A DNA stretch of 39,854 nucleotides. Source: Candidatus Microgenomates bacterium (GTDB lineage Bacteria > Patescibacteriota > Microgenomatia > UBA1406 > GWC2-37-13). The stretch is from NCBI GenBank assembly GCA_023245215.1, contig JAHFKS010000007.1:1-39854 (forward strand), written 5' to 3'. Under the pieces are notes generated by a model. The model was given only the letters and a program-made list of their open reading frames with translations, made no database searches and was not told the origin of the DNA. Position 1 is the stretch's first letter, and every line of letters begins with the position of its first letter. Made by a program: the position numbers and the translations under genes. Shown one piece after another: positions 17,098 to 26,380 of this stretch.

Positions 17098-17811
17098 TTA
17101 CTCGTGACTCGAAATTGCACCACTAATAAATACCGCCGTTAGCATGCTAAAAACTAAAGCCTGGATGAAACCGACGAACAATTCCAAAATAATAAATGGA
17201 AAGGACGCCAAAACCGGCACAAGAAAAGCCACTATCGTCAAAAGCACTTCTCCGGCAAAAATGTTTCCAAAGAGCCTGAAAGAAAAGGACAAAATGCGTG
17301 AAAACTCTGAAAGTATTTCCAAAATACCGAGAAAAAAATTAATGGGATTGGTCAGATTAATGAACTTTTTCAGGTAGCCCCAAAGACCTCGATATTTAAT
17401 CCCGTATATTTGTATCATGACGACGGAAATGATTGCCAGGACAAAAGTCGAGTTCAAATCTGCATTACCGCCTCGAAATAGAGGAACGTCGTTGACCAAA
17501 AGACTCCCTACACCTGGCAGCAAGCCAAACCAGTTCTGGAGAATTATAAACATAAAAAAAGACAATAGCAGAGGGAAAAAAACTTTGGTTTTTTCTCCTA
17601 GAACTGATTCGAAAAGTTCATAAATCGATTTAATAATAAACTGGAAAAAATAAAAAAAACCTGATTTATGGACTTTTTTTGTCTGCTCATAATAAGCGAA
17701 GGCAATTAAAAAAAAGAGGAGAACTACGATTAAGGATAAAAGGTAAGAATTGGTAACGGGAAAATTGAGTATGTAAAAGATTATTTCCGGTTTAATGCTA
17801 ATTTTCGGCAT
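17098..17811 (-). CDS. atpB: ATP synthase F0 subunit a
   Basis: The stator channel subunit. Five to six hydrophobic helices; the essential stator Arg is Arg179 in SFRLFGNIFAGE, and the last helices contain LELFVGFIQALVFSMLTAVFI in pieces. 237 residues, normal. It lies three bases after atpZ and 39 bases before atpE; the gap carries the atpE Shine-Dalgarno site. Confidence 0.97.
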   Translation of the reverse strand: MPKISIKPEIIFYILNFPVTNSYLLSLIVVLLFFLIAFAYYEQTKKVHKSGFFYFFQFIIKSIYELFESVLGEKTKVFFPLLLSFFMFIILQNWFGLLPGVGSLLVNDVPLFRGGNADLNSTFVLAIISVVMIQIYGIKYRGLWGYLKKFINLTNPINFFLGILEILSEFSRILSFSFRLFGNIFAGEVLLTIVAFLVPVLASFPFIILELFVGFIQALVFSMLTAVFISGAISSHE

Positions 17812-17814
17812 TGA

Positions 17815-18075
17815 CTATTTTAACAATCTAAACAAATTATAAAAAGTACCTATAGTACCCGCTAATATCCCAAAAATAATAAAAAACTGCTGCCCAGTTT
17901 TTTTACTTAGATAATAACCCAAAACAACTCCAAGAAATAAAGGAGTTATTAAATAATAACCGATATTTGAATATTTTGCAAGGAGAAAGTAATCTTTTTT
18001 CGCAGTTTTTTCCTTTTTTGGAGGCTGCGAAAGTTTTAAATTAAAGTTCTTGTCTAAAACAAAATATTTTTTCAT
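17815..18075 (-). CDS. atpZ: AtpZ/AtpI-like ATP synthase assembly protein
   Basis: An 86-residue protein with two membrane helices (about 35-54 and 62-82) after a basic N-terminus. The pattern (TPLFLGVVLGYYLSKKTG, then a second helix ending TFYNLFRLLK) is that of the AtpZ/AtpI group (ATPase_gene1), which precedes F0 genes and is thought to help c-ring assembly or Mg2+ supply. It is the first gene of the ATP synthase set, and its ATG overlaps the dnaE stop by four bases, so the operon may be read through from dnaE. Confidence 0.8.
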   Translation of the reverse strand: MKKYFVLDKNFNLKLSQPPKKEKTAKKDYFLLAKYSNIGYYLITPLFLGVVLGYYLSKKTGQQFFIIFGILAGTIGTFYNLFRLLK

Positions 18076-21000
18076 AGCTTGACTTTTTCCAGATCGACGG
18101 CGTTTTCCATGACGACATTCAGGCGGTTTTCCCGCTCGTTGACTTTGCCTTTGAACATAATGATTTTATTTATCATCAATATTGACTTGAGATTTGTGTA
18201 TGTTTTAGGAAATACAACTACTTCGACGTTACCTGTTTCATCGAAAACCTGAATAACAGCCATTTCATGGTTGTCTTTTCTCGTCTTGAGGGATTTTTTG
18301 CCGCTGACAAGTCCTGCCAGAATGACTGTTTTGCCGACGTCTTCCATAGTTATATCTCCGATTTTCTTAGTAGTTTTCTTTTCAATTATGCCGCTGAACT
18401 TAGAGAGCGGATTCTTCCCTATCAAAAAACCTATGACATCCCTTTCCATGGAAAAAAGCTCCTCTTCGCTAAATTCAGGTATCACTTTCAGATTGTCCAG
18501 TTTGGGTTTAGTTGAGCTGATATCTTCAAAAAGGTCAAACTGGCCTTTTTCTACCTTGCTTTTAAACGATTGGACTTCGGAGACCATTGTTGGATAATGA
18601 GTGAGCAAAGTGGCTTTATTTCCGAATTCCTGGAAGGCGCCTGCCTTGATCAGGGACTCGACAGTCTTTTTATTTACGCGCCGAAGGTCTGTTTTTGAAA
18701 GAAACTCCCGGAAACTTGAAAATTTCCCTTCTTTTCTCGATTCAATTATCGCATCAATCGCGGCACCGCCAACATTTTTTATCGCTGAAAGGCCGAACCT
18801 TATTGACCCTTTTTCAATGATAAAGTTATATTCAGACTTATTAATGTCAGGCGGCAGAACCTCAATTCCCATCCTGCGGCACTCTTCGATTGCCTGGGAC
18901 ATCTTTATTTCTCTCATCGGGCCGGCTACCCCCTGAAGTTCCGCCGATAGTAAAGCTGTCATAAATTCAACCGGGTAATTGGCTTTTATATAAGCGGTCC
19001 AGTAAGCGATCAAGGCGTAAGAAGCAGAATGGGGTTTGTTAAACCCGTAGGCGGCGAATTTTTCCATAAAATTCCAAATATTTTCCACCATCGATTTTTT
19101 GTAGCCTTTATTCAGACATCCTTTAAAGAACTTTTCGCGTTCTTTTTTCATTAAATCCTTTTTCTTTTTTCCCATCGCCATTCTTAAATTGTCGGCCTCG
19201 CTCATTGAATAGCCGGCAAGTTTATTGGCTATTTCCATTACCTGCTCCTGGTAGACCAAAACTCCGTAAGTTTCTTCTAGAATCGACTTTAAATCAGGGT
19301 GTAAATATTTGACTTTCTTGGAATTGACCTTGCCTTCCAAAAAAAGAGGTATCAGATCCATCGGGCCGGGTCGGTAAAGCGCTACCATTGCTGATATGTC
19401 AGAGATTTTTGTCGGCTTCAAATCTTTAGCCAACCGCCTCATTCCTCCTGATTCCAATTGGAAAATTCCGACAGTATTGCCCTGGGAAATCAATTCATAG
19501 GCTTTTTTGTCATCAAGGGGAACTTGGTGGATGTCAATTTTTTTTCCTGTGATAGTATTTACATACTTTAAAGCTTCTTCTATAATGGTCAGATTGCGCA
19601 ATCCCAAAAAATCCACTTTTAGCAAACCAACAGCTTTTTGATTTGAAACCGCGTTTAAATCGAGACAGTACATATCATATTGAGTGATTATCTTTCCCTC
19701 TTTTGAGTCTCTTTGCAAAGGCACGTATTCTGTCATCGGTTTGTCAGAGATGACGACTCCGGCAGCGTGTACTGAAGCATGTCGAGGCAAGCCTTCCAAG
19801 CGCCGGGCCACGTCGAGGACTTTTTTTATTTCCGGTTCCGTCTGGTAGGCAAATTTGAGCTGCGCCGACTCTTCAATGGCGGCGGCAATAGTCATTGGAA
19901 AACCCTGGCGGCCAAATGGAATCATCTTGGCAATTCGGTCTCCCTGGCTGTAAGAAAGTCCCAGAGCCCGAGAAACGTCGCGCGCAGCCAGTCTGGCTTC
20001 CATTGAGCCAAAGGTAATAATCTGGGCGACTTTATCTTCACCGTATTTTTTGGTGACGTAGGCAAGGACTTCATCGCGCCGTATATCGGCAAAATCTATA
20101 TCAATATCAGGCGGCGTCGGCCTTTCCGGGTTTAAGAACCGCTCAAAAGGCAGATTATAATCGATCGGATTAATATCCGTTATTCCTAAAATATAAGCAA
20201 CTAAAGACCCGGCGACAGATCCACGGCCCGGGCCAACGGCGATTCCTTGTTTTTTAGCCCAGTTGACAAAGTCCTGGACAATTAAAAAATAAGTCGCGTA
20301 GCCTTTGCTAATTATAATCTTAAGCTCATATTCCAATCTTTTATCGACCATCTGTTGGTCGTATTCACCAACGCGGCTTTTTCTCTCCTTAACGAGCTCC
20401 CTTAAATACGAATCTACAGATTCGTCTTTTGGCGTTTTGAATTCCGGCAAAATCCATTTTCCCATAGGAAGATCCAAATTGCATTTTTCAGCAATCTTCA
20501 AAGTATTTTCGACTGCTTCAGGGAGGTCGATAAATAAGCCTTTCATTTCTGCAGGAGATTTAAAATAATAGTCTGGAATGTCTATCATGGACATCGGCCG
20601 GTTCTTTTCTATAATTGTATGCTGCGTCTGGATGCAAAGAAGGATTTCCTGCGCATAAGCGTCTTCTTCTTCAAGGTAATGGACGTCGTTAGTGGCGACG
20701 AGAGGCACGGCAAACTTTCTTGACATTTTTATCAGCTCAACATTAACTCTATCCAAATCAGGGGATTTAGGATGCCTTTGAATCTCCAGGTAAAAATCAT
20801 CCTTGAAAATTGCCAGGTACTTTTGAAGGATTTTTTCCGCCTGGTTGATTTGATTTTCTCTTATTAAGCTGGAAATTTCGCCGTTAAGACATCCTGAAAG
20901 AGCAATCAAACCATCTTTGTATTTTTCCAGTATTTCAAAATCCACCCGGGGTTTATAATAGTAACCTTCAAGATGAGCCGTCGTAACAAGCTTTAACAGA

Positions 21001-21299
21001 TTTTTATAGCCCTCGAGATTTTTGCACAAAAGCGTCAGATGATATTGGTCGCGGTCAACGCCGTTCTGCTTATCAAGACGGGAATTTTTGGCCTTATAGG
21101 TTTCGACGCCGATAATAGGTTTGATTCCGGCTTCTTTTGCTTTAACATAAAATTTGAAAGCGCCATATAAGGCGCCATGATCTGTAATTGCCACAGCCGG
21201 CATTTTGAATTGCTTTGCTTTTTCGATTACGTCCTCAATCCGGCACATACCGTCGAGCAATGAATAACCCGTATGAAGGTGTAAATGGACAAAAGACAT
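18072..21299 (-). CDS. dnaE: DNA polymerase III subunit alpha
   Basis: The replicative polymerase. The N-terminal PHP domain (FVHLHLHTGYSLLDG; ITDHGALYGA) retains His residues. The palm carries PDIDIDFADIRRDEV with catalytic Asp400 and Asp402, and the third acidic site is in LKVDFLGLRNL. GPGRGSVAGSLV (356-367) and the HAAGVVIS block are typical. The C-terminus has the OB-fold (GNVEVVVFPKTY). At 1075 residues it is shorter than E. coli DnaE (1160), lacking part of the tau-binding tail. TATAAT (21308-21313) ends eight bases before ATG. The stop overlaps atpZ (ATGA), linking replication and ATP synthase genes in one transcript. Confidence 0.97.
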   Translation of the reverse strand: MSFVHLHLHTGYSLLDGMCRIEDVIEKAKQFKMPAVAITDHGALYGAFKFYVKAKEAGIKPIIGVETYKAKNSRLDKQNGVDRDQYHLTLLCKNLEGYKNLLKLVTTAHLEGYYYKPRVDFEILEKYKDGLIALSGCLNGEISSLIRENQINQAEKILQKYLAIFKDDFYLEIQRHPKSPDLDRVNVELIKMSRKFAVPLVATNDVHYLEEEDAYAQEILLCIQTQHTIIEKNRPMSMIDIPDYYFKSPAEMKGLFIDLPEAVENTLKIAEKCNLDLPMGKWILPEFKTPKDESVDSYLRELVKERKSRVGEYDQQMVDKRLEYELKIIISKGYATYFLIVQDFVNWAKKQGIAVGPGRGSVAGSLVAYILGITDINPIDYNLPFERFLNPERPTPPDIDIDFADIRRDEVLAYVTKKYGEDKVAQIITFGSMEARLAARDVSRALGLSYSQGDRIAKMIPFGRQGFPMTIAAAIEESAQLKFAYQTEPEIKKVLDVARRLEGLPRHASVHAAGVVISDKPMTEYVPLQRDSKEGKIITQYDMYCLDLNAVSNQKAVGLLKVDFLGLRNLTIIEEALKYVNTITGKKIDIHQVPLDDKKAYELISQGNTVGIFQLESGGMRRLAKDLKPTKISDISAMVALYRPGPMDLIPLFLEGKVNSKKVKYLHPDLKSILEETYGVLVYQEQVMEIANKLAGYSMSEADNLRMAMGKKKKDLMKKEREKFFKGCLNKGYKKSMVENIWNFMEKFAAYGFNKPHSASYALIAYWTAYIKANYPVEFMTALLSAELQGVAGPMREIKMSQAIEECRRMGIEVLPPDINKSEYNFIIEKGSIRFGLSAIKNVGGAAIDAIIESRKEGKFSSFREFLSKTDLRRVNKKTVESLIKAGAFQEFGNKATLLTHYPTMVSEVQSFKSKVEKGQFDLFEDISSTKPKLDNLKVIPEFSEEELFSMERDVIGFLIGKNPLSKFSGIIEKKTTKKIGDITMEDVGKTVILAGLVSGKKSLKTRKDNHEMAVIQVFDETGNVEVVVFPKTYTNLKSILMINKIIMFKGKVNERENRLNVVMENAVDLEKVKL

Positions 21300-21307
21300 A
21301 TTAGTTA

Positions 21308-21313
21308 ATTATA
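21308..21313 (-). promoter_or_regulatory. -10 box of dnaE
   Basis: TATAAT on the minus strand in the 23-base gap after gatD, ending eight bases before the dnaE ATG. Leader of about zero to two bases; no Shine-Dalgarno. Confidence 0.5.
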
Positions 21314-21322
21314 AATTATTCT

Positions 21323-22060
21323 TTATAAGTATCTTTCGATAATTACCTGTTTGGCTTTATTTTCAAAAGTGTCATCCAGCTTTTTTAAGCTTACTTTTTC
21401 TCCGGTTTTTTTTTCTAAGGTTTTTTTGATAATCCAGTCTGCCAAGTCGGGATTTTTCGGAAGAATCGGGCCGTGGAGATAAGTACCGATAGAGTTTTTA
21501 TAGACCATCCCTTCGTTCTTATCCTCTCCATTATTGCCGAAACCCTTGATTACTTTTGCGAGAGGGGTAACTTTTTTTCCCAGATGGGTTCTACCGCCGT
21601 GGTTCTCAAAACCAACTAATCTAGTTTTTGGCAAAATGTAAGGTTCTACTATAAGGTTGCCTATCAACCGCTGCGAGTTTATTCCGGGGCTCTCCGTATA
21701 TAGATCAAAAATGCCGATGCCATCTATAATGGTACCGTCAGCAGCTTTATAGTATCTGCCCAAAAATTGGTAGGCGCCGCAGACAAAAAGACCTGGAATT
21801 CCGCCTTCGACGGCTTTTTTTAGAAATAATCCCTTATTGGCTTTGAGGTCTTTGTTGACTATTTCCTGTTGCTTATCCTGCGCACCACCCATAAAAATCA
21901 TGTCCATCCTGCTGATTAAACCAGGACTTTCATTTAAAGAAATCTTTACAACCTGGGCTTCAAGACCTCTTTTTTGCATACGATAAACTAATGTAATGAC
22001 GTTGCCGCGGTCGCCGTAGGTGCTCATCAGATCGGGATATAGCCAACCTATATTTATCAT
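21323..22060 (-). CDS. gatD: Lipid II isoglutaminyl synthase, glutaminase subunit GatD
   Basis: GatD hydrolyses glutamine and passes ammonia to MurT, which amidates the D-Glu of lipid II. The class I glutaminase (CobB/CobQ-like) nucleophile is Cys94 in LFVCGAYQFLG and the catalytic His is His196 in GTYLHGPILPKNP. The start YPDLMSTYGDRGN is a family signature. 245 residues, normal. The ATG overlaps the murT stop (ATGA), as expected for a two-subunit enzyme. It implies an amidated peptidoglycan in this organism. Confidence 0.94.
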   Translation of the reverse strand: MINIGWLYPDLMSTYGDRGNVITLVYRMQKRGLEAQVVKISLNESPGLISRMDMIFMGGAQDKQQEIVNKDLKANKGLFLKKAVEGGIPGLFVCGAYQFLGRYYKAADGTIIDGIGIFDLYTESPGINSQRLIGNLIVEPYILPKTRLVGFENHGGRTHLGKKVTPLAKVIKGFGNNGEDKNEGMVYKNSIGTYLHGPILPKNPDLADWIIKKTLEKKTGEKVSLKKLDDTFENKAKQVIIERYL

Positions 22061-23367
22061 AGGAATTTTTTTCCCAGCAATATTTTTCTAATTTCGAGCA
22101 TTCCGGAATAAGTCGCCAATATATAAAACTTTTCGCCCTGTCTAGTATTTTCTATAATTTTAGTTAAAGCTTGCTGCAGATTTGGAACAGGGTAAATTTT
22201 ATTTGTTTTATTTTCGTATTTTAATCTGATACTCATATCATAAACGCGGTCACCGGATACAAAAATCTTTTTTACATTAGACAGAAGGATAGAAAAATCC
22301 ACGTCCCAAATCCATGATACATCCTGACCGTCGGGAATCCTGTCGTTGAGAACGATTAAAAAAGAGGCAGTATTATTTTTGAGCATTGACTTAACTGTTC
22401 TGATTGACTGGTTGAACCCGGCAGGATTTTTTGAAAGAAGAAGAAATATTTTTCTTTTCTGAAATTCTATCAACTCCTGTCTGCCAAAAGCCGGCCGAAA
22501 TTTTTTTAGCAGGCTGTTGATTTTTTTTAAATCGGCTTTAAGAAAATATTTAAAAAAAGTCAAAATTCCATTAGTATTATAGACATTGTACAAACCCTCC
22601 ATTGGATAATTAATCGAATTTTCGGAAAAATTATTGACATCTTTCCTTTTAAAGCCACATTTGCCACAATTAAAAACACCAAGATGCGAATAAGCCAACC
22701 TGGAATAGTTCAATAAGGTATTACAAGAAGGACAGTATATAAAATCAACGTCGTGGGGTATATTTTTTAACTCCATCAATTTTTCGTCGACGCCAAAATA
22801 CTTGACGTTCATGTGCAGTTTCTTTCCCATGAAATATAAGTAAGGGTCATCGCCGTTTACGACGACGAAGGTTTTTTTTGGAAGAGTTTCCAGGCTGCTA
22901 AACCAGCGCGATCCAATAGTATTAACCTCTCCATAGCGGTCGAGCTGGTCACGGAACAGGTTGAGGATAAAGACGGCGTCAGGAACTATTTCTTTTAATA
23001 AAAGAGGCAACGTAAACTCATCAACTTCTAAAACCGCAAAATCATAGTCAAGGTTTCCTGAAAAATCAGTTGTTTTCAACAAAGCTGAAGTGACTCCGTT
23101 CATCAAATTAGCTCCTTCCGGGTTGGAAAAAACCCGGTAGCCAAGACCTCTTAATAAGTGGCTGATTAATGCGGTCGAAGTCGTTTTTCCATTGGTTCCT
23201 GCAACGACAATTACTTTCAAACTATTTTTTTTAAAAATATTTTTGACAAAATTTGTTTCAATTTTCAAAGCCAGATGCCCCGGCCATGTCGAACCGGCCC
23301 CAAGATTAAGAAGTGAACTCGCCGCCGCTACCAATTTGCCTAATATTATCGAAAGAAATAGTCTCAT
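22057..23367 (-). CDS. murT: Lipid II isoglutaminyl synthase, Mur-ligase-like subunit MurT
   Basis: MurT activates the alpha-carboxyl of D-Glu in lipid II with ATP and uses ammonia from GatD. The Mur-ligase P-loop AGTNGKT is at 57-63, followed by SNPEGANLMNGVTSALL in pieces. The MurT-specific zinc ribbon is intact, with Cys212, Cys215, Cys234 and Cys237. LNLFRDQLDRYGE and the C-terminal domain (DUF1727-type) are present. 436 residues, normal. It overlaps the htpX stop by one base (TAATG) and gatD by four, so lemA-htpX-murT-gatD behaves as one operon. Confidence 0.95.
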   Translation of the reverse strand: MRLFLSIILGKLVAAASSLLNLGAGSTWPGHLALKIETNFVKNIFKKNSLKVIVVAGTNGKTTSTALISHLLRGLGYRVFSNPEGANLMNGVTSALLKTTDFSGNLDYDFAVLEVDEFTLPLLLKEIVPDAVFILNLFRDQLDRYGEVNTIGSRWFSSLETLPKKTFVVVNGDDPYLYFMGKKLHMNVKYFGVDEKLMELKNIPHDVDFIYCPSCNTLLNYSRLAYSHLGVFNCGKCGFKRKDVNNFSENSINYPMEGLYNVYNTNGILTFFKYFLKADLKKINSLLKKFRPAFGRQELIEFQKRKIFLLLSKNPAGFNQSIRTVKSMLKNNTASFLIVLNDRIPDGQDVSWIWDVDFSILLSNVKKIFVSGDRVYDMSIRLKYENKTNKIYPVPNLQQALTKIIENTRQGEKFYILATYSGMLEIRKILLGKKFL

Positions 23368-24263
23368 TACATTAACCGCAAAATTTTTATTCTTTCTTCA
23401 ACAGGAGGGTGAGTGGAGAATAGATTGGCCAGCCATGAACTGCGGTCTTTTTTCTTAAAAGGATTGCTTATAAACAAATGGGCGGTCGAAGAAGAAGCGC
23501 TTTTGAGCGAATAAGGGTAGCTGCTGATTTTTTCCAAAGCGGAGGCGAGGCCTTCGGGGTTGCGGGTTACCAAAACTCCAGAAGCATCAGCCAAAAATTC
23601 CCTCTTTCTTGAAATTGCCAGCTGAATTAACGTCGCCGCTATTGGAGTTAAAATCAAAGCAACTATAAATAACACGGCAAAAATAGGGCTGCTACTGCTG
23701 CGGCGCTCTTCACGATCGCCTCTTCCCCACCATAAACTTCTGGTTATCCAGTCGGAGGCGATTACCAAAGTGCCTACCAGAACAGCGACGAGAGAAGAAA
23801 TCAAAATGTCGTAATTTTTTACATGTGAGAGTTCGTGAGAAATTACTCCTTCGATGTCAGAACGGTCCAATCTTTGCAGAAGTCCAGTTGTTGCACAGAC
23901 AACTGCGTGTTTTGGATCACGACCTGTGGCAAAAGCATTTGGAGCCGGGTCGTCGATCACATAAAGCTTCGGCATGGGGAGGCCGGCTGCCAAAGCCAGG
24001 TTTTCTGTAGTAGTGTAATAATCAAAAAATTCTTTTTTATTAGCCGGTTTTGCACCGGTTGTAAAAAGAACTATTTTGTCAGAGTAAAAATAACTCCCGA
24101 TGCTGGAAAAAGTGGAAATAAGCAGGCCGAGAAAAAGAAAGGCTCCTGGCGAATTAAAATATTTTCCGGCTAAATAAAAAAAGCCGCTGAATAAAACAAT
24201 AAATAAGACCATTATTGATACAGTCTTAGTCTTGTTTTGCGAGATCTGTGAATAGACTGACAT
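23367..24263 (-). CDS. htpX: Membrane zinc metalloprotease HtpX
   Basis: An M48 protease for quality control of membrane proteins. Four hydrophobic helices (about 15-35, 40-60, 153-173, 194-217) surround the active site. The zinc motif is HELSH (His143, Glu144, His147), and the third ligand is probably Glu222 in SRKREFLADASG. PNAFATG at 109-115 is a family signature. 298 residues. It starts directly after the lemA stop with no gap. The LemA-HtpX pair recurs in many bacteria. Confidence 0.95.
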   Translation of the reverse strand: MSVYSQISQNKTKTVSIMVLFIVLFSGFFYLAGKYFNSPGAFLFLGLLISTFSSIGSYFYSDKIVLFTTGAKPANKKEFFDYYTTTENLALAAGLPMPKLYVIDDPAPNAFATGRDPKHAVVCATTGLLQRLDRSDIEGVISHELSHVKNYDILISSLVAVLVGTLVIASDWITRSLWWGRGDREERRSSSSPIFAVLFIVALILTPIAATLIQLAISRKREFLADASGVLVTRNPEGLASALEKISSYPYSLKSASSSTAHLFISNPFKKKDRSSWLANLFSTHPPVEERIKILRLM

Positions 24264-24806
24264 TTAAAACTTAACTTCTATTTTCTTTCTTTCCTCTTCG
24301 GTCGCGGCAAAGAATTCAAAGGCTCTAAAACTGAACATATTGGCAATCATGTTCGAAGGAAACACCTGGACTTTAGTATTAAAGTCCAAAACATTGGCAT
24401 TGTAAAACTGCCTTGAATAAGCGACTTTGTCCTCGGTATCTTCGAGCTGCCTTTGCAGGTCTTGGAAGTTCTCGCTGGCTTTTAATTCAGGGTAAGCTTC
24501 AGCAACAGCAAATAAGGACTTTAACGCACCGCTTAGCATATCATTAGCCTTAGCTTTATCCTGGAGTGTATCGGCTTTCATTAAGGCCGATCTGGCTTTG
24601 GTGACTTCGGCAAAGACGCCTTTTTCGTGCTTGGCGTAGCCTTTTACGGTTTCTACGAGGTTGGGAATCAAATCAGCCCGTCTTTTCAGTTGGACGTCAA
24701 TTCCTGACAAAGCTTCTTGAATACGGGTTTTTAAGACAACAAAACCATTGTATTGCCCTATTAAATAAAGACCCAGAACTACTAGAATTACAATTAAAGG
24801 TAGCAT
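24264..24806 (-). CDS. lemA: LemA family membrane protein
   Basis: One N-terminal membrane helix (2-18) followed by a long helical bundle. The signature [38 protein letters not shown] (in pieces) is diagnostic, as is the C-terminal [14 protein letters not shown]. 180 residues, usual. The function is not settled; in several bacteria LemA is linked to HtpX and membrane stress. The promoter TATAAT (minus strand, about 24837-24842) lies 30 bases or more upstream, so this gene has a longer leader than most here, but no Shine-Dalgarno is seen. Confidence 0.93.
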   Translation of the reverse strand: MLPLIVILVVLGLYLIGQYNGFVVLKTRIQEALSGIDVQLKRRADLIPNLVETVKGYAKHEKGVFAEVTKARSALMKADTLQDKAKANDMLSGALKSLFAVAEAYPELKASENFQDLQRQLEDTEDKVAYSRQFYNANVLDFNTKVQVFPSNMIANMFSFRAFEFFAATEEERKKIEVKF

Positions 24807-24860
24807 AATTTTTTAAACTGATAATTGTTAACAAAAACATTATACTATAAATATTACTCA

Positions 24861-25469
24861 ATGAAAACCTATTGGCAGCGAATTGCAGGATTTGTCGGAC
24901 CGTCTTCATCGCATGACTTTGATAAAATAGGCCAACAAAACACGAGAAAGTCTATTGAGGACTTCATTTTAAAACACGCGAATAAAAATTCATCGTTTTT
25001 AGACGCCGGGTGCAATACCGGCGTCGAGGGTGTGAGATTGTTCAATTCGGGATACCAAGGCAAATATTTCGGAGTGGATAATAATAACAAGGCGGTAAAG
25101 CTGGCTAGGAAAAATCTGGCCAACGAATCCAAAGCCAAATTTTTCGTTCTCGATTTAAGCAAATTAAATTTCAAAAAGAATTTTTTCGACATTGTCCTGA
25201 CAAAAGACGTCATAGAGCACCACCAATATTATGTAAAAATACTTACAGAGTTAGCGAGAGTCACAAAAAAATATTTAATTTTGTCAATGTTTATTAAACC
25301 ATCATTTTTTCTGGGTGACAAAATAAAGCTGCACCATGACGGCTATTATCTGAACCGTTACAATCAAGGAAAGTTATTTACGTTCATGGCAAAGCATAAC
25401 TTTAAAAAACCCAAGAAAATTTACGAAGACTGGCAGGATATCGTCTATGTTTTTGAAAAGCTGGTATAA
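24861..25469 (+). CDS. Class I SAM-dependent methyltransferase
   Basis: A 202-residue Rossmann-fold methyltransferase. Motif I, LDAGCNTGVEGV, starts at residue 47; the acidic residue after strand 2 is in YFGVDNNNKA; motif IV is DIVLTKDVIEH. The substrate is unknown, though IEHH and the small size recall methyltransferases acting on small molecules or lipids. The start is set at 24861: the 12-codon extension to 24825 lies over the divergent promoter region. TATAAA (24846-24851) ends nine bases before ATG. The stop codon TAA lies inside the -10 box of the next gene. Confidence 0.82.
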   Translation: MKTYWQRIAGFVGPSSSHDFDKIGQQNTRKSIEDFILKHANKNSSFLDAGCNTGVEGVRLFNSGYQGKYFGVDNNNKAVKLARKNLANESKAKFFVLDLSKLNFKKNFFDIVLTKDVIEHHQYYVKILTELARVTKKYLILSMFIKPSFFLGDKIKLHHDGYYLNRYNQGKLFTFMAKHNFKKPKKIYEDWQDIVYVFEKLV

Positions 25470-25470
25470 T
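25465..25470 (+). promoter_or_regulatory. Extended -10 box of the HD gene, overlapping the methyltransferase stop
   Basis: TGGTATAAT, with TATAAT at 25465-25470, ends six bases before ATG at 25477. The TAA stop of the methyltransferase is inside the box. Leaderless start predicted. Confidence 0.6.
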
Positions 25471-25476
25471 TCTTCT

Positions 25477-26016
25477 ATGAATATTCTTCACTTAGCTTTT
25501 CAGGTCGGCCTCTCTAAAAAAATGAAGAGAACAGGCTGGGTAATGCACAAAGTTAAAGAACCCGAAAGCGTTGCCGAACACTGCTTCAGAGTAAATGTAT
25601 TGGCCATGACCCTGGCTCCTTATTTGGACGTCAATCAGGAAAAATTGATAAAGATGTCGATCATCCATGACCTCGGCGAAACTGCAACGGGCGACTTGGT
25701 TGTACAAAAAGGTGCAAAAGTTGACCTAAAAAAAAGAAAGAAAAAAGAAAAGATTGAAAAAGAAGCTATCAGACAGATTCTTTTTGGATTCGAAGAAGAC
25801 TATAGTAAATTATTCCAGGAAATGATTGAAAGAAAGACGAAAGAGGCGGTTTGTTTTTGGGAGATTGACATTTTAGAAAGAACAATTCAGGCCTACGAAT
25901 ATGAAAAATCCCAGGGTAAAAACCTGTCTGATTTCTTTGACAGCGCCCAGTCGCATATAAAAACACCTCTTCTCAAACAAACCGTCCAAGATCTGATGAA
26001 AATGCGCAAGAAATAA
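25477..26016 (+). CDS. HD-domain phosphohydrolase (YfbR/HDDC2-like 5'-deoxynucleotidase)
   Basis: The HD motif is split in the family way: PESVAEHCFRV with His35, and IIHDLGETATGD with His64-Asp65, with a further Asp in EIDILERTIQAYEYEK. This arrangement (K-x-x-RTGW-V-x14-S-VAEH) is that of YfbR/HDDC2 enzymes, which hydrolyse deoxynucleoside 5'-monophosphates. The start is ATG at 25477 (MNILHLAFQV, 179 residues): the ORF extension to 25447 runs across the promoter and the previous stop. It may balance nucleotide pools in a cell that salvages nucleotides; that role is inferred. Confidence 0.85.
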   Translation: MNILHLAFQVGLSKKMKRTGWVMHKVKEPESVAEHCFRVNVLAMTLAPYLDVNQEKLIKMSIIHDLGETATGDLVVQKGAKVDLKKRKKKEKIEKEAIRQILFGFEEDYSKLFQEMIERKTKEAVCFWEIDILERTIQAYEYEKSQGKNLSDFFDSAQSHIKTPLLKQTVQDLMKMRKK

Positions 26017-26280
26017 TTAAAAACTCCTCGGTGAAGCCGCCTGGCAGATAAATCCGATGAAGGCGCAACCAATGCAGGCCGGGTCAACTAGACCTTCTGG
26101 ACTCAAAGATTGCAGTTCTTGACCTTCGACTAAGTTACATTCGCTGGTTCCTGTTTCGAGATCAACCGTGCGGGTGGTGTTACCATTAAGCATTCCACCG
26201 CCGTCGCTTATTCTCAGATGAATAGTTTTTCTTTGTGGTATAGGAACTTTGGCAATAACTTTGAATTTTCGGGTTTCCAT
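26017..26280 (-). CDS. Small hypothetical Cys-containing protein downstream of tRNA-Asp
   Basis: I do not recognise a family. The start is placed at ATG 26280 (METRKFKVIAKV, 87 residues), because the longer ORF runs into tRNA-Asp. A basic N-terminal half (VPIPQRKTIHLRISDGGG) is followed by an acidic middle and a Cys-rich end (DPACIGCAFIGFICQAA) with four Cys in all, including a C-x2-C. No signal peptide. There is only a 12-base gap after tRNA-Asp and no promoter between them, so it may be read from the tRNA transcript. It converges with the HD gene: the two stop codons abut at 26016/26017. Confidence 0.5.
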   Translation of the reverse strand: METRKFKVIAKVPIPQRKTIHLRISDGGGMLNGNTTRTVDLETGTSECNLVEGQELQSLSPEGLVDPACIGCAFIGFICQAASPRSF

Positions 26281-26292
26281 ATATAAAGCAGG

Positions 26293-26366
26293 CGGAGCCA
26301 AGGGGACTCGAACCCCCAACCCCTTCCGTGACAGGGAAGTGCTCTAGCCAATTGAGCTATGACTCC
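26293..26366 (-). tRNA. tRNA-Asp (anticodon GTC)
   Basis: The 74-base minus-strand cloverleaf has acceptor stem GGAGTCA/TGGCTCC (one T-G pair), anticodon stem CTTCC/GGAAG with loop CTGTCAC (anticodon GTC) and T-loop TTCGAGT. The discriminator is G and CCA is not encoded (next bases CCT). Promoter at 26381-26409. Confidence 0.96.
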
Positions 26367-26380
26367 TTTTCTTACATCTA

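Noticed and set aside
24697-24909. Minus-strand 70-codon frame
   Set aside because: It overlaps lemA in another frame and the divergent promoter region; no supporting features.
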